A DNA stretch of 64,000 nt, taken from assembly GCA_008015235.1 (NCBI GenBank), contig SSFF01000008.1, positions 44,713-108,712 on the forward strand, written 5' to 3'. The DNA comes from Rhodoferax sp. Its GTDB lineage: Bacteria; Pseudomonadota; Gammaproteobacteria; Burkholderiales; Burkholderiaceae_C. Below the pieces are notes generated by a model, which was given only the letters and a program-made list of their open reading frames with translations, was not told where the DNA came from and searched no databases. The position numbers and the translations under genes were made by a program. This document shows, in pieces, positions 19,578 through 30,403 of the stretch (positions are counted from its first letter, which is position 1; every line of letters starts with the position of its first letter).

Positions 19578-20777
19578 TCAACTATCAGGATGTTCGATCA
19601 TTCTGCCCGTTTCACCGTCAACCCCAACGCTATCAGGGCATAGGACATGCATTGCAATGGCAGCTTTTGCCTTTTTTGCCAGGAATTGACGCAAGTTCGC
19701 CAGGCCATCATGGCTTTTTGCACTCACAAACAGTCGGGGCACCTGAACACCGTCGATTTCAAAGCTGTCGATCATCTGTTGCGGCTGACGCTCCGGTGGC
19801 AAGGCATCAATCTTGTTGAAAACGAGCAACTGGGGAATCTGGTCCGCCCCGATTTCTTTCAGAACCTGCTGCACTTGCTCAATCTGGAGCGGATATTCTT
19901 CATTCGCTGCATCCACCACATGGAGCAGTAAATCGGCCGAAATGGCTTCCTGCAAGGTCGCCTGGAAAGCATCGACCAATCCATGGGGCAGATCGCGTAT
20001 GAATCCAACCGTGTCGGAAACCGAAATGGATGTTTCCAATTCAGCCAGGTACATCTGGCGAGTGGTCGTATCGAGCGTTGCAAAAAGTTGGTCGGCTGCG
20101 TAGGCCCGCGCCTTGACCAAGGCATTGAACAAGGTCGACTTCCCCGCATTGGTATAGCCAATAAGGGACACCGTGAATACCTCGCTGCGGGTACGCTGGC
20201 GTCTCTGTGTGTTGCGCTGGCGCTTGACCTTGACCAAGCGCTCACGTGTCCGCTTGATCTGTTCAGAAATCATGCGGCGATCGAGCTCAATCTGGGTTTC
20301 ACCCGGACCGCCTCGCATGCCGATACCACCGCTTTGTCGCTCCAGATGGCTCCAGCGACGCACCAGCCGTGTACTCAGATACTGCAGGCGTGCCAATTCC
20401 ACCTGCAGCTTGCCTTCATGGCTACGGGCCCGCTGGGCGAATATTTCCAAAATCAAAAAAGTCCGGTCATTGACCGGCATCTCCAGGCGCCGCTCCAGAT
20501 TGCGCTGCTGGCTGGGGCTCAGGTTTTGGTCGAACAGGATTTCATGCGCACCAACCTGGGTGGCAAGCAGCTTGATTTCGTCAGCCTTACCTGACCCCAC
20601 AAACAAGGCAGCATCCGGGGCCCGCCGTTTGCACGTGACATGACCAACTGGCTGCATCCCCGCCGTTTGCGCCAGAAGGCCCAGTTCATGGAGTTCCCCA
20701 TCGAAATGGGCATCCCCAAAATCCACGCCGACCAACAAGGTCGGCGTGGCATTCAGCTCAACTCTGGGGTTCGTCAA
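19578..20777 (-). CDS. hflX: Ribosome-splitting GTPase HflX
   Basis: GTPase of 399 residues that binds the 50S subunit and rescues stalled ribosomes under stress. The N-terminal HflX domain has the GSGKADEIK loop and the glycine-rich GGIGMRGGPGETQIE signature. The G domain has GYTNAGKST (G1), DTVGFI (G3) and FNKID (G4). The most upstream possible start is TTG at 20777, because an in-frame TGA lies two codons before it; the exact start is uncertain. It follows hfq by 30 bases, the common hfq-hflX-hflK-hflC order. Confidence 0.95.
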   Translation of the reverse strand: MTNPRVELNATPTLLVGVDFGDAHFDGELHELGLLAQTAGMQPVGHVTCKRRAPDAALFVGSGKADEIKLLATQVGAHEILFDQNLSPSQQRNLERRLEMPVNDRTFLILEIFAQRARSHEGKLQVELARLQYLSTRLVRRWSHLERQSGGIGMRGGPGETQIELDRRMISEQIKRTRERLVKVKRQRNTQRRQRTRSEVFTVSLIGYTNAGKSTLFNALVKARAYAADQLFATLDTTTRQMYLAELETSISVSDTVGFIRDLPHGLVDAFQATLQEAISADLLLHVVDAANEEYPLQIEQVQQVLKEIGADQIPQLLVFNKIDALPPERQPQQMIDSFEIDGVQVPRLFVSAKSHDGLANLRQFLAKKAKAAIAMHVLCPDSVGVDGETGRMIEHPDS

Positions 20778-20807
20778 GGTGCGTCAGTACCAGCCTGCGG
20801 GACGGAA

Positions 20808-21053
20808 TCAGGCGGCAGGAGTGTCGGTGGAAGACTGAGAATGATTGACCGCGCGTCCGGGGACAATGGTCGAAATGGCATGTTTGTATACCATCTGGGT
20901 CACAGTGTTACGCAGCAGCACTACGTACTGGTCAAACGACTCAATCTGGCCTTGAAGCTTGATTCCGTTGACCAGGTAAATGGAAACCGGTACATGTTCC
21001 TTGCGCAAGGCATTGAGGAACGGATCTTGAAGCAATTGACCTTTGTTATTCAC
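20808..21053 (-). CDS. hfq: RNA chaperone Hfq
   Basis: Sm-like hexameric RNA chaperone of 81 residues that pairs small RNAs with mRNAs. The core is nearly invariant: [11 protein letters not shown], the NGIKLQGQI Sm1 region and [11 protein letters not shown] Sm2 region. The tail after the Sm core is short (~15 residues), as is usual for betaproteobacteria and unlike the 102-residue E. coli protein. The start is GTG at 21053 with GGAGA five bases upstream. The 100-base upstream gap holds a perfect 16-base palindrome and a possible promoter (TTGTGG - 16 bases - TATCGT on the minus strand). Confidence 0.97.
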   Translation of the reverse strand: MNNKGQLLQDPFLNALRKEHVPVSIYLVNGIKLQGQIESFDQYVVLLRNTVTQMVYKHAISTIVPGRAVNHSQSSTDTPAA

Positions 21054-21133
21054 GATATTCTCCGTGTTGGAAATTATTGGACTTTAACGATACCACACGG
21101 GCACGCGCCCACAAGGTGCTTGGGGTAAGCAGG

Positions 21134-21149
21134 TGCATGAAATCATGCA
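21134..21149. repeat. Palindrome between der and hfq
   Basis: TGCATGAAATCATGCA has 7-base arms around AA. It lies 4 bases past the der stop and about 80 bases before hfq on the same strand. It may be a protein-binding site or a weak transcript hairpin; no U-run follows, so it is not a classical terminator. Confidence 0.4.
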
Positions 21150-21153
21150 AATA

Positions 21154-22506
21154 CTAGCTACCAGATTTGCTTTTCTCAGCGTAGGGATTAGCTGCAGATT
21201 TAAATTCAATTTTCAAGGGCGTTCCGATCAAATTGAATTCCTTGCGGAAGCGCCCTTCCAAAAAACGCTTGTAGGCGTCGGTGACGTGTTCCAGCGAATT
21301 GCCATGGATCACGATGATGGGCGGATTCATCCCACCCTGGTGGGCATAACGCAACTTGGGACGATATGCGCCAATTTTTTTGGGAGTCTGGAACTGCACG
21401 GCCTCCAGCAACAGGCGCGTCAAAATAGGCGTTGGCATCTTGCAGTTGGCCGATGCATGTGCCTGTGCAATCGAACTCCACAACGGATCCAGCCCCTGGC
21501 GTTTTTTCGCCGAAATCATGTGCAGTGCGGCAAATTTCAGAAAACCCAGACGCAGCTCCATGGATCGGCGAACCAAATCCCTCTGGTAATCGTCGACGGC
21601 ATCCCACTTGTTGACGGCGATGACGACCGCCCGACCCGACTCCAGAATGTAGCCAGCGATGTGTGCATCTTGGTCAGTTACACCCTGCGTTGCATCGATC
21701 AACAACAGCACAACACTGGCAGATTCGATCGCCTGCAAGGTCTTGACGACCGAAAACTTCTCGATGGCTTCAAAGACCTTGCCCTTGCGACGCAAGCCAG
21801 CGGTATCAATAAGCTCAAATTGCTGGCCGTTGCGTTCGAAAGGGACACTGATAGCATCGCGCGTGGTGCCGGGCATATCAAAGGCCACCAGCCGTTCTTC
21901 ACCCAGCCAGGTATTGATGAGCGTGGATTTACCAACATTGGGACGCCCTGCCACGGCCAGCTTGATGCTGTCATCTGGTGCTGCCTCCACATCTGCATCC
22001 TCGGGCTGCGCGGGAAATAACGGATCCAAGGCCAAGTCCACCAAGGAACGAATCCCTTGCCCATGGGCGGCCGACACTGGCAAGACCTCGCCCAGGCCCA
22101 ACTCATAAAAATCCACCAACTGGGCGCCATCTTTCAGGCCTTCGGCCTTGTTCGCGACTAGTACACATGGCTTGCCTAGCTTGCGCAGATAGGTTCCGAT
22201 GTCATGGTCTTGTGCCGACAAGCCAGCACGCGCATCGACTACAAACAACACCACGTCAGCCTCGGCCACAGCCTGGCGGGTCTGCTTTGCCATTTCCGAA
22301 TAGATACCACTTTCGGCATCCGGTTCGAAACCACCCGTGTCAATAACAATGAACTCGTGGCGACCTTGCCTGCCGTTCCCGTAATGCCGGTCACGCGTTA
22401 GACCCGCATAGTCGGCCACGATGGCATCGCGCGATTTGGTCAATCGGTTGAACAATGTCGACTTGCCAACATTGGGACGCCCGACCAATGCAAATACTGG
22501 TTTCAT
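21154..22506 (-). CDS. der: Ribosome assembly GTPase Der (EngA)
   Basis: Essential GTPase with two tandem G domains and a KH-like C-terminus that helps 50S subunit maturation. GRPNVGKST appears at residues 8-16 and again near residue 190. Each domain carries DTGGF/DTAGL (G3) and NKAE/NKWD (G4) motifs. The acidic linker between domains contains [12 protein letters not shown]. The C-terminus ends in Lys/Ser (KSKSGS). Length is 450 residues. It follows bamB by 20 bases in the long minus-strand operon, an arrangement shared by many gammaproteobacteria and betaproteobacteria. Confidence 0.97.
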   Translation of the reverse strand: MKPVFALVGRPNVGKSTLFNRLTKSRDAIVADYAGLTRDRHYGNGRQGRHEFIVIDTGGFEPDAESGIYSEMAKQTRQAVAEADVVLFVVDARAGLSAQDHDIGTYLRKLGKPCVLVANKAEGLKDGAQLVDFYELGLGEVLPVSAAHGQGIRSLVDLALDPLFPAQPEDADVEAAPDDSIKLAVAGRPNVGKSTLINTWLGEERLVAFDMPGTTRDAISVPFERNGQQFELIDTAGLRRKGKVFEAIEKFSVVKTLQAIESASVVLLLIDATQGVTDQDAHIAGYILESGRAVVIAVNKWDAVDDYQRDLVRRSMELRLGFLKFAALHMISAKKRQGLDPLWSSIAQAHASANCKMPTPILTRLLLEAVQFQTPKKIGAYRPKLRYAHQGGMNPPIIVIHGNSLEHVTDAYKRFLEGRFRKEFNLIGTPLKIEFKSAANPYAEKSKSGS

Positions 22507-22526
22507 GGAGTGGATTTATTCTTGAG

Positions 22527-23648
22527 TTATTCGGGTTTGAAACCAAACACACCGCCCCGCTGGGTCACCACCACCAAAGTTTGGCCAGCCAGCACCGGTG
22601 TGGAAGCGATAGCGCTGCCATCGGTTGTCATGCGTGTCAGCACCGATCCATCGATTTTCGAGAGCAGATGCACATTGCCGTCGGCATCGCCAATGACCAC
22701 CGAACGCCCCACCATAGCGGGTGCCGTGAGTTGGCGGTAGCGCAACAGATTGGTAGTCCACACACTGTCACCCGACTGCCGCTTGTAGGCACTGATCACA
22801 CCCTGCGCATCGGCTCCAACTACGGTTTCAGAATCACCAGCCAAGCCGGTAAATCCGGCGCTGGCCTTGGACCATTGGAGCATGGGTTTCGCTGTGTCGA
22901 CACAGCCCAATGAGTGCTGGTAGGCACGGACACACAACTGCTGACCATCGCGTGCCACGCCAGCGGGAATTTCAATCAATTTTTCTACCTCGTTGCTACC
23001 ACGGCTGTTTGCAACAGCGATATCCCACCGAAGTGTGCCGTTCAAGGGATTCAGTCCCTGCATACGCCCACCAATGCCAACAGCCAAGGTATCGCCAACA
23101 GCCGTCAGCAATCCAGGCTGGCGCAAGACCAAGGCATCGACGCCACGCTGTTGTTGCCAGAGCATGCGGCCTGTTGCGCCATCAAAAGCCAAAACGGTCC
23201 GGTCGCTACCCAGCACAAACACACGACCTCCAGCCACCAAAGGCGGAGTCACCACGGTGGTACCCAAATCGGCGCGCCACAGTTCCTTACCGGCACCGAA
23301 TACCAGTAAAGCATTGGTTCTGGTGACTACAGCAACGCGTTTCCCATCGAAGCCAACACCGGCCGCCAGGCCTTCTTTCGAGGCGATTCGCCAGACATCC
23401 TGCCCGGTCTTTGCATCCAAAACGGCAATGGTGCCAGCACCCGAAGCGACTGCCAGTTCGCTGCCTGCACTTGCCAGTTGGAGCGGGAATCCCACTTCGC
23501 CGATGTTCACACCCCATGCTTTTCGAACACCAAAGAGTTCAGGATTGGCACCCAGTGCTGCGGGCTTGGGTTTATCCACACTGCTGCAAGCACTGACAAG
23601 CAACAGCAATCCGACCCAACAAGCATTGCGCCAGGACTGGAAATTCAT
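22527..23648 (-). CDS. bamB: Outer-membrane assembly lipoprotein BamB
   Basis: Beta-propeller lipoprotein of the BAM complex that inserts outer-membrane beta-barrel proteins. The start at 23648 (MNFQSWRN) yields 373 residues with a lipoprotein signal peptide ending LLVSAC, which gives the acylated cysteine at about residue 21. The track ORF starts 28 codons upstream, inside the end of yfgM, and would spoil the signal peptide. Repeated PQQ-like blades are visible (for example DAKTGQDVWRI, DGATGRMLWQ, NPLNGTLRWD). BamD of the same complex is at 33.5 kb. Confidence 0.95.
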   Translation of the reverse strand: MNFQSWRNACWVGLLLLVSACSSVDKPKPAALGANPELFGVRKAWGVNIGEVGFPLQLASAGSELAVASGAGTIAVLDAKTGQDVWRIASKEGLAAGVGFDGKRVAVVTRTNALLVFGAGKELWRADLGTTVVTPPLVAGGRVFVLGSDRTVLAFDGATGRMLWQQQRGVDALVLRQPGLLTAVGDTLAVGIGGRMQGLNPLNGTLRWDIAVANSRGSNEVEKLIEIPAGVARDGQQLCVRAYQHSLGCVDTAKPMLQWSKASAGFTGLAGDSETVVGADAQGVISAYKRQSGDSVWTTNLLRYRQLTAPAMVGRSVVIGDADGNVHLLSKIDGSVLTRMTTDGSAIASTPVLAGQTLVVVTQRGGVFGFKPE

Positions 23649-23673
23649 GGCAGCTGATTTAGCGTATTTCAAT

Positions 23674-24354
23674 TCAGTTTCCGGTAGTTGAAGGCGCCAC
23701 GGCAGATTGCTCCATGTCCACGCCCAATGCATTCAGCTTGATACGTACCAGCCTTTGCAAATCAGGCTTCGCAGCAGATCCCGCGTACGCCTTCTTATAA
23801 TTCTCGATGGCCGCAGTCTTGTCGCCTTTGGCAACCAGCACGTCGCCGCGTCGGTCCTGCACAACAGCCAGGTACTCAGGGTCGGCCGGATCGCTTTGCA
23901 AGATCTTGACCGCCTCGTCCAGTTCTTTGGACTCCAGCAACACAGTACTCAAGCGCAGGCGAGCAATGGTAGCAAGCGCAGAGTCCTTGCCTTGCTCACT
24001 GGCCCAGCCCAAAGCGACTTTGGCCTCATCAACTTTATTCGACTGAACTGCAGCCTTGGCCAACAGGAGTGCAGCTTGCTGTGCGTAGATCGTGGAGGGG
24101 TATCGATTCTTCATTTCATCAAAAGCACGTTGCATCTTTGAAATGTCACCCGTTCCAACAGAACGCTCTACCTCGTCGTACAAGGCCGACGCCTGGGCCG
24201 CCTGGTTGCGTTGCCAGTATTGGAATGCATTCCAACTGGCAAAGGACACAAAAATCAACACCAGGCCCCAGGTAATGGCATTGCCATACTGCCCCCAGAA
24301 TGCTTTGAGTTGCTCTAGTTGCTCTTGTTCTTCCAGATCCAAATGGTTAGCCAT
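23674..24354 (-). CDS. yfgM: YfgM-family membrane-anchored TPR protein
   Basis: Protein of 226 residues with a cytoplasmic N-terminus ([17 protein letters not shown]), one membrane segment ([21 protein letters not shown]) and a periplasmic domain of TPR-like helices. YfgM in E. coli works with the SecYEG-associated chaperone PpiD on newly exported proteins. It lies between hisS and bamB exactly as in E. coli. Its start overlaps the hisS 3' end by 8 bases. Function is by family; no catalytic motif is expected. Confidence 0.92.
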   Translation of the reverse strand: MANHLDLEEQEQLEQLKAFWGQYGNAITWGLVLIFVSFASWNAFQYWQRNQAAQASALYDEVERSVGTGDISKMQRAFDEMKNRYPSTIYAQQAALLLAKAAVQSNKVDEAKVALGWASEQGKDSALATIARLRLSTVLLESKELDEAVKILQSDPADPEYLAVVQDRRGDVLVAKGDKTAAIENYKKAYAGSAAKPDLQRLVRIKLNALGVDMEQSAVAPSTTGN

Positions 24355-25672
24355 GATGTGTACGCTTCACTGATAAAAATTGAGCCCATGTTGCGCCGTC
24401 TGCCATTGGGTAACTGGTTTGTGCGCCTGCGCCATCGCGTAAGGCTTTTACTGTCACCTCACCACGCTGTACTTCATCCTGACCAAAAATCAGCGCAAAA
24501 TCAGCACCCGACGCATCGGCACGTTTGAGCTGGGACTTCATGCTGCCCGCTGCACCATCAGCGCTGGCGTGCAATTGCACACTCACACCTTGTTGACGCA
24601 AGGATTCAATGCACTGCATAGCACGTGCCAAATGGCTGGTGTCGGTCACTACGGCATAGGCATTCAACGGCGCCGGAACAATTTCGGGATTGGACTCCTT
24701 AAGCAACTCCAACACCCGTTCAACACCCAGAGCCCAACCGACAGCAGGCGTGGGCTTGCCGCCAATTTGCTCGGTCAGGTAATCGTAACGCCCACCGGCA
24801 CAAATGGTACCTTGGGCACCCAGTCGGGTGGTAACAAACTCGAAGACAGTGAGGTTGTAGTAGTCCATACCACGTACCAGCCGCGGATTGACCTTGAAGG
24901 ACACGCCATTGGCAGTCAGGATGGACTGAACCTGCTGGAAGTGCACCAAGGATTCGGTCGAAAGATAGTCGATAAGACGGGGCGCTTGTTCGATGACCGC
25001 CTGCATCGCCGGATTCTTGCTGTCCAGCAAGCGCAATGGGTTCTTGTGCAGGCGACGCTTGGCCTCTTCGTCCAGCACATCCATGTGCGATTCAAAGTGT
25101 GCAATCAATGCCGCACGGTGCTGCAAGCGCTCAGGAGGCTGTCCCAGGCTGTTGATTTGCAACTCCACGTCTGGTAACTTCAATTCTGCCCACAAGGCAT
25201 GTGCCATCAAAATAAGCTCGGCATCAATCTCGGCACCGGCAAAACCAAAGGCCTCTGCCCCGATCTGGTGAAACTGACGGTAGCGTCCACGCTGGGGCCG
25301 CTCATGGCGGAACATCGGACCCATGTAGTACATCCGCTGCCCGCCAGAATACGTCAATGAATGCTCGACCACGGCACGCACCACACCGGCGGTATTTTCA
25401 GGGCGCAAGGTCAGTGCTTCACCATTGAGCCGATCCTCGAAGCTGTACATCTCTTTTTCGACAATATCCGTGACTTCACCCAAGCCGCGAACGAACAAGG
25501 CCGTGGGTTCCAGAATCGGCGTACGGACATTCTGGTACGCGTAGCAGCGCATCAGGTGGCGTACTTTTTCTTCAAGCCACTCCCAGCGCCAGGAGTCTGC
25601 CGGAAGTATGTCGTTCATGCCTTTGACGGCATTCAAGCGCTCATGGCGCTTGGGTTTATTGGTTTCACTCAT
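24347..25672 (-). CDS. hisS: Histidyl-tRNA synthetase
   Basis: Class II aminoacyl-tRNA synthetase of 441 residues that charges tRNA-His. Motif 2 is [17 protein letters not shown], the histidine-specific peptide is around [13 protein letters not shown], motif 3 is [14 protein letters not shown] and the histidine A region includes [12 protein letters not shown]. The C-terminal anticodon-binding domain runs from about 335. It follows ispG by 6 bases. hisZ at 16 kb is its catalytically inactive paralogue. Confidence 0.97.
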   Translation of the reverse strand: MSETNKPKRHERLNAVKGMNDILPADSWRWEWLEEKVRHLMRCYAYQNVRTPILEPTALFVRGLGEVTDIVEKEMYSFEDRLNGEALTLRPENTAGVVRAVVEHSLTYSGGQRMYYMGPMFRHERPQRGRYRQFHQIGAEAFGFAGAEIDAELILMAHALWAELKLPDVELQINSLGQPPERLQHRAALIAHFESHMDVLDEEAKRRLHKNPLRLLDSKNPAMQAVIEQAPRLIDYLSTESLVHFQQVQSILTANGVSFKVNPRLVRGMDYYNLTVFEFVTTRLGAQGTICAGGRYDYLTEQIGGKPTPAVGWALGVERVLELLKESNPEIVPAPLNAYAVVTDTSHLARAMQCIESLRQQGVSVQLHASADGAAGSMKSQLKRADASGADFALIFGQDEVQRGEVTVKALRDGAGAQTSYPMADGATWAQFLSVKRTHHG

Positions 25673-25678
25673 AACAGT

Positions 25679-26938
25679 TCAATTCACACCGGCGCGACCA
25701 TATCGGTTCTTGACGTAGGACTCAACGATGGCACGGAATTCGGAAGCAATGTTTTCGCCACGCAAGGTTTGTCGCTTCTCACCGTCGATGTACACAGGCG
25801 CAGCGGGTGCCTCGCCAGTACCAGGTAGGCTGATGCCAATGTCAGCATGCTTGCTTTCGCCTGGGCCATTGACAATGCACCCCATGACGGCAACCTTCAT
25901 GCGCTCGACACCGGGGTACTGCTGCGACCATATGGGCATTTGTTCGCGCAGGAAACCATCTATCTGCTGCGTCAACTCTTGAAAAGTGGTGCTGGTGGTT
26001 CGGCCACAACCTGGGCAGGCCGTAACGCTGGGCGCAAATGCACGCAAGCCCAAGGATTGCAAGATTTCAGAGGCCACCAGCACCTCCTGGGTCCTCGACT
26101 CCCCTGGTGCAGGCGTCAGGGACACGCGGATGGTGTCACCAATGCCTTCCTGCAACAAAACCGACAAAGCGGCTGTCGATGCCACGATGCCCTTCGTCCC
26201 CATGCCGGCTTCGGTCAAACCCAGATGCAAGGGAAAATCACAACGCCGACCGAGCTCGCGGTACACCGTGATCAGATCCTGAACACCACTGACCTTGCAG
26301 GAAAGGGCAATCTGGTGACTCCGCAAACCGATGTCAATGGCTCGCTGTGCAGAATCCAGGGCAGAGGCAATCAAAGCTTCGCACATCAGCTTCTTGGAAT
26401 CCCAGGGCTCTGCGCGCCTTGAGTTTTCATCCATCATGGAAGCTAGTAACTCCTGGTCCAAGCTCCCCCAGTTCACACCAATACGAATGGCCTTGTCATA
26501 CTTGGCAGCCGTCTCGACCATGACAGCAAACTGTCGGTCACGCTTGTCGCCCTTGCCCACATTGCCAGGATTAATCCGGTATTTTCCCAATGCTTGTGCA
26601 CACTCGGGATAATCCGCCAACAACTTGTGCCCGTTGAAGTGGAAGTCGCCAATCAAAGGCGCTTGGATTCCCATCCGGTCAAGCTGGTCGCGAATATGGG
26701 GGACTGCCTGCGCGGCCTCCGGAGTATTGACGGTGATACGCACCATTTCAGATCCGGCCTGGACGAGTTCCTTGACCTGAACAGCCGTTTCGATCACTTG
26801 GGCCGTATCGGTGTTAGTCATGGATTGGACACGTACCGGCGCATCTCCACCCACAGTGACGACATGATCACCGCAACGAACCAAGGACTGCTGCGACCAG
26901 CGACGCACGCTTGTCATACCTGAACCTTCTTCAGACAT
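25679..26938 (-). CDS. ispG: 4-hydroxy-3-methylbut-2-enyl diphosphate synthase
   Basis: Iron-sulfur enzyme of the MEP isoprenoid pathway that converts MEcPP to HMBPP, using electrons from flavodoxin or ferredoxin. Cluster cysteines are in TACPGCGRT and [11 protein letters not shown], which also carries the fourth-ligand/glutamate region. The N-terminal TIM barrel includes [15 protein letters not shown]. Length is 419. The ATG at 26938 overlaps the rodZ stop as TAATG, supporting coupled translation; a second ATG seven codons in is possible. ispD and ispF lie at 55-57 kb. Confidence 0.96.
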   Translation of the reverse strand: MSEEGSGMTSVRRWSQQSLVRCGDHVVTVGGDAPVRVQSMTNTDTAQVIETAVQVKELVQAGSEMVRITVNTPEAAQAVPHIRDQLDRMGIQAPLIGDFHFNGHKLLADYPECAQALGKYRINPGNVGKGDKRDRQFAVMVETAAKYDKAIRIGVNWGSLDQELLASMMDENSRRAEPWDSKKLMCEALIASALDSAQRAIDIGLRSHQIALSCKVSGVQDLITVYRELGRRCDFPLHLGLTEAGMGTKGIVASTAALSVLLQEGIGDTIRVSLTPAPGESRTQEVLVASEILQSLGLRAFAPSVTACPGCGRTTSTTFQELTQQIDGFLREQMPIWSQQYPGVERMKVAVMGCIVNGPGESKHADIGISLPGTGEAPAAPVYIDGEKRQTLRGENIASEFRAIVESYVKNRYGRAGVN

Positions 26939-27921
26939 TACTTGACCTCAAACCGCGCTACGTTGTCCCGGGCGAAGGCAGAAAAGTCAAAGGGCTTGCC
27001 CCGAACCTCAACATCTACCGAATCCGCACGCCCGAGAATCACCACTAAGGGTAGCACCCCGCCGCATTCCACACGCTCACCGGCCGCGATATTTCGACTC
27101 AGACGAACCTCTCCTTTGGCATCCACGACCTTCACCCAGACCGATTGCTGTCGCGCTTTGAAACTCATGACGATGTCTGAACCCGGAGCACTCACCGCCG
27201 CCGCAGGCAAGGCGGACTTGGCCTCCACAGAGACAGTGCCTGCGGTGGCCATTGGAACAGTTGCTAGTACCGGAGGCTTTTCCGCCGTGAGAACAGCGCT
27301 GCTTGCTGCAGGGGCAAGCAGCGAAGCGGTGACATTTCCTGGAGCCATCTCAGATTTTGCGTCCGTCGCGGCGGGTGCAGGAATCACAACAGGCGCCATT
27401 GCTTGGGGCGCGACCACTTCTTCGGTACTTGCCATGCCTGGAGTTCCAGGCTCCTGTACGTCTTGCTGTCCCCAGAAACCAGTGGCCGCAATCACCACCG
27501 CACCAACACATAACGCCATCACCAGCATCACCGCAGGCTGGGTGAGGATTTCATTCACGGTTTTCGACTGCCCTGCAACCCGGGTTGTAAACGGTGCATT
27601 GATGCCATTGTCATCCACGTGCAATTCACGAACCACTGTTTGCGGCAAGGCTGCCAAGACAGGAGCAGGATCAATCTTCAGGGTACGGCAAACACTGGAT
27701 GCCAGTGCCCTGGTGAACACCAGATCATGGGTCCCCAGCAACTGGTCAGCCTCCAGTGCCTCTAGTTTTTTTACCGGAATTTTGATGGCAACAGCCAATG
27801 CCGCTACATGGAGCCCCGCTTTTTCGCGCGCAGCACGCAGCATGGAGCCAGCGGTATCTGGGCTGGCTCGCTCCAAGACTGTCGATTGCTGTTCGTCCAT
27901 CGGCAATTTTGTCTCACTCAT
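26938..27921 (-). CDS. rodZ: Cytoskeletal protein RodZ
   Basis: Bitopic membrane protein that links MreB filaments to the cell-wall elongation machinery. It has an N-terminal Xre-like helix-turn-helix (about residues 25-95, [16 protein letters not shown]), a single membrane segment near residue 135 ([21 protein letters not shown]), a long Ala/Pro/Val-rich periplasmic linker and a C-terminal DUF4115 beta domain ([13 protein letters not shown]). Length is 327. Its first 8 bases overlap pilF, and its stop overlaps the ispG start. The pilF-rodZ-ispG-hisS order is widely conserved. Confidence 0.93.
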   Translation of the reverse strand: MSETKLPMDEQQSTVLERASPDTAGSMLRAAREKAGLHVAALAVAIKIPVKKLEALEADQLLGTHDLVFTRALASSVCRTLKIDPAPVLAALPQTVVRELHVDDNGINAPFTTRVAGQSKTVNEILTQPAVMLVMALCVGAVVIAATGFWGQQDVQEPGTPGMASTEEVVAPQAMAPVVIPAPAATDAKSEMAPGNVTASLLAPAASSAVLTAEKPPVLATVPMATAGTVSVEAKSALPAAAVSAPGSDIVMSFKARQQSVWVKVVDAKGEVRLSRNIAAGERVECGGVLPLVVILGRADSVDVEVRGKPFDFSAFARDNVARFEVK

Positions 27922-28738
27922 TGAATGCGCCTCGCTCTAACCAGCCCAACTCACGCGACTGGGGAAATCTTTTACGCAATTGGGATGCCAGTTGGCTCTG
28001 TGCCTCGACATTGCCCAGCTTCTGCTCGACCTTGATACCCAGCCACAAGGTTTCAGAATTGGCCAATGCTCCGTTGTTCAATCGTCGAATATAAAACTGG
28101 GCACGGATCACCTCTCCACGCTCATACAAAAGCTTGGACAGGTTGTACGCAGTGATGGGATTTCCAGCATCCAACTCGTACGAGCGCAGATAGCTCGCTT
28201 CGGCCGCTTCTTTGCGCCCCACACTGAGCTCGCACCCAGCCTGGGCCATATGGGTCTTGGCACGTTCGGTGTAAGTGGGATCTGCAATGGCCAGCTTGAA
28301 CATTTGGATCCCCTCATTGGCACGCCCAAGCTGGCACAACAGCAAGCCATAGTTGTGCTGAACACCGGGTGCCGACGGTTTCAGCGCCAAGGCTTTACGA
28401 AAGCTTTCTTCCGCCAGTTGTGGATTATTCAGGCGCTGGTACACCAATCCACGCAAGTTGTAGGCGTCAAAGTAGGTAGGATCGGCAGCAATAGCTTGCT
28501 TGAGTTCGTCCAACGCAACAGTTGTCTGTCCATTACTGAAGTAGCCGGTCGCCAGTTCCAGGCGAATCTTGGCGCGGCGACGCGCATCGCTTTCGTCAGA
28601 AACCGTCATAACATCGTTGCTCATGGCGGTTTCCGACGATTTTGGTGCCTGGGAGCAGGCAGGCAAAGCGGACACAACACTCACCAGGGTAAACAACCAC
28701 AATAACGACCCAATCCAACGCGCTGAAATCATGTGCAT
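27914..28738 (-). CDS. pilF: Type IV pilus assembly TPR lipoprotein PilF/PilW
   Basis: Pilotin-type protein of 274 residues that helps assemble the PilQ secretin in the outer membrane. The signal peptide (LLWLFTLVSVVSALPAC) ends in a probable lipobox cysteine, although proline before Ala-Cys is unusual. TPR units follow from about residue 60, for example AYNLRGLVYQRLNNPQLAEESF and HNYGLLLCQLGRANEG. It lies 3 bases after the rlmN stop. A second ATG two codons in is possible. Naming differs between species (pilF or pilW). Confidence 0.88.
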   Translation of the reverse strand: MHMISARWIGSLLWLFTLVSVVSALPACSQAPKSSETAMSNDVMTVSDESDARRRAKIRLELATGYFSNGQTTVALDELKQAIAADPTYFDAYNLRGLVYQRLNNPQLAEESFRKALALKPSAPGVQHNYGLLLCQLGRANEGIQMFKLAIADPTYTERAKTHMAQAGCELSVGRKEAAEASYLRSYELDAGNPITAYNLSKLLYERGEVIRAQFYIRRLNNGALANSETLWLGIKVEQKLGNVEAQSQLASQLRKRFPQSRELGWLERGAFNE

Positions 28739-28741
28739 TGC

Positions 28742-29890
28742 CTATCCTCTTATTCCAGAGTCGGAAATAACCGGGATCACCCGGCGACCTTGATCACGCA
28801 ATTTTTCCATCCGATTTTTCGCATCGGTGCGATCCATCACATCGCCAGCCAACTGACCGCATGCCGCATCGATATCGTCACCACGGGTCTTTCGAACGGT
28901 CGTCACAATGGATGCAGCGTTCAACCGCGCAGCGAAAGCTTGAACAGCCGCATGGGGAGAACGCCGCAGGCCTGAGGCCGGAAACGGATTGAATGGAATC
29001 AGATTGAATTTGCACCAGGAGGTGCCGCGTCCATCTTGCTGTACCAAATGGATCAGCTGTTGTGCATGTTCCTGCGTGTCATTGACGCCATCGAGCATGC
29101 AGTACTCGAACGTCACAAAATCCCGCGGCGCATGTGTGAGGTATTGGTGGCAGGCATGCATCAATTCCGACAGCGGGTACTTCTTATTCAATGGCACAAG
29201 GTGATCCCGCAAAGCATCGTTCGGCGCATGCAGGGACACAGCCAACGCAACCGGACAATCCACACCCAGACGCTCCATCATGGGTACAACACCGGAGGTT
29301 GAAACCGTCACACGCCTGCGCGACAATCCGTACCCATGGTCATCGAGCATGGTACGCAATGCGGGAATCAACGCGGCATAGTTCTGCAGCGGCTCCCCCA
29401 TGCCCATCATGACGACATTCGAGATGACACGCTCCGATGTGCCCAGCTTCTTCCTTAGAAAGTGCTCGGCAAACCAGAGCTGGGCAATGATTTCCGCTGT
29501 GGAAAGGTTACGACTGAAGCCCTGGTGTCCGGTCGAGCAGAAGCGGCAACCGACAGCACAACCTGCCTGTGACGAAACACACAAGGTTCCACGGTCTGTT
29601 TCGGGAATGAAGACTGCCTCCACGGCATTGCCGGCACCGACATCAAACAACCACTTGATAGTCCCATCCTGGGACTCATGCTGGCTGATGACCGTGAGCG
29701 CAGTGACGCTGCAGCTCACTTTAATTTTTTCGCGCAAGGACTTCGCGAGATCGGTCATCTCGTCGAAATTAGCTACGCCTTTTTGGTGAATCCAGCGAAA
29801 CAACTGGGTCGCTCGAAAGCGTTTCTCACCCAGCCGCTCGCAAAAAACGGCCAACCCATCCAGATCAAAATCGAGTAGGTTAGTCGTCAT
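28742..29890 (-). CDS. rlmN: 23S rRNA/tRNA adenine-C2 methyltransferase RlmN
   Basis: Radical-SAM enzyme that makes 2-methyladenosine at A2503 of 23S rRNA and A37 of some tRNAs. The 4Fe-4S cluster motif CAVGCRFC places cysteines at 111, 115 and 118. The methyl-carrying C-terminal cysteine is in [16 protein letters not shown] and the SLHAPND segment are family hallmarks. Length (382) matches the E. coli enzyme (384). It starts 7 bases after the ndk stop and precedes pilF, a common arrangement. Confidence 0.97.
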   Translation of the reverse strand: MTTNLLDFDLDGLAVFCERLGEKRFRATQLFRWIHQKGVANFDEMTDLAKSLREKIKVSCSVTALTVISQHESQDGTIKWLFDVGAGNAVEAVFIPETDRGTLCVSSQAGCAVGCRFCSTGHQGFSRNLSTAEIIAQLWFAEHFLRKKLGTSERVISNVVMMGMGEPLQNYAALIPALRTMLDDHGYGLSRRRVTVSTSGVVPMMERLGVDCPVALAVSLHAPNDALRDHLVPLNKKYPLSELMHACHQYLTHAPRDFVTFEYCMLDGVNDTQEHAQQLIHLVQQDGRGTSWCKFNLIPFNPFPASGLRRSPHAAVQAFAARLNAASIVTTVRKTRGDDIDAACGQLAGDVMDRTDAKNRMEKLRDQGRRVIPVISDSGIRG

Positions 29891-29897
29891 CGCATGA

Positions 29898-30323
29898 TTA
29901 ACGCGAGTAAACGTTCATGCCGGGGAAGAAGAAAGCAACTTCCACCGCTGCAGTTTCAGCAGCATCCGAGCCGTGAACAGCGTTGGCATCGATGCTGTCG
30001 GCGAAGTCGGCACGGATGGTGCCAGGAGCAGCCTTCTTGGGGTCGGTTGCACCCATCAAGTCACGGTTCTTCAAAATGGCATTTTCACCTTCCAGGGCCT
30101 GCACCATGACGGGACCAGAGATCATGAAATCCACCAGATCCTTGAAGAAGGGGCGTGCCTTGTGCACAGCGTAGAAGGCCTCAGCTTCGCCACGCGACAG
30201 GTGCATCATGCGAGCAGCAACAACCTTCAGGCCTGCAGCTTCAAAGCGGGCGTAGATTTGGCCGATGACGTTCTTGGCAACTGCGTCGGGCTTGATGATG
30301 GAGAGGGTGCGTTCGATAGCCAT
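29898..30323 (-). CDS. ndk: Nucleoside diphosphate kinase
   Basis: Transfers the gamma phosphate of ATP to nucleoside diphosphates through a phosphohistidine. All 141 residues match the bacterial family: [11 protein letters not shown] at the start and the active-site NAVHGSD with His117. The ATG has AGGA seven or eight bases upstream. The leader between rluB and ndk contains an intrinsic-terminator-like hairpin and possible repeat remnants, so ndk probably has its own promoter. On the minus strand TGCTAGAAT (30383-30391) resembles an extended -10 element, but it lies upstream of that hairpin. Confidence 0.98.
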   Translation of the reverse strand: MAIERTLSIIKPDAVAKNVIGQIYARFEAAGLKVVAARMMHLSRGEAEAFYAVHKARPFFKDLVDFMISGPVMVQALEGENAILKNRDLMGATDPKKAAPGTIRADFADSIDANAVHGSDAAETAAVEVAFFFPGMNVYSR

Positions 30324-30351
30324 GGTGTATCCTATTTTTAGCTAAGTGAGA

Positions 30352-30372
30352 GAAAAGCACGCCCACGCGTGC
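30352..30372 (-). terminator. Possible intrinsic terminator between rluB and ndk
   Basis: On the minus strand, GCACGC - GTGG - GCGTGC is followed at once by TTTTCTCTC. The short GC-rich stem plus T-run is the usual Rho-independent pattern. A second inverted repeat (AAGCCGTTGAT / ATCAACGGCTT, 30374-30413) overlaps the rluB stop just upstream. Together they would end rluB transcription before ndk. Confidence 0.55.
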
Positions 30373-30403
30373 AAAGCCGTTGATTCTAGCATTGCATACA
30401 GTA

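Noticed and set aside
29775-29800. AGCTA-like motif in rlmN resembling the dispersed repeat
   Set aside because: It encodes a conserved RlmN stretch (GVANFDEM), and the flanking repeat blocks are missing, so the match is chance.
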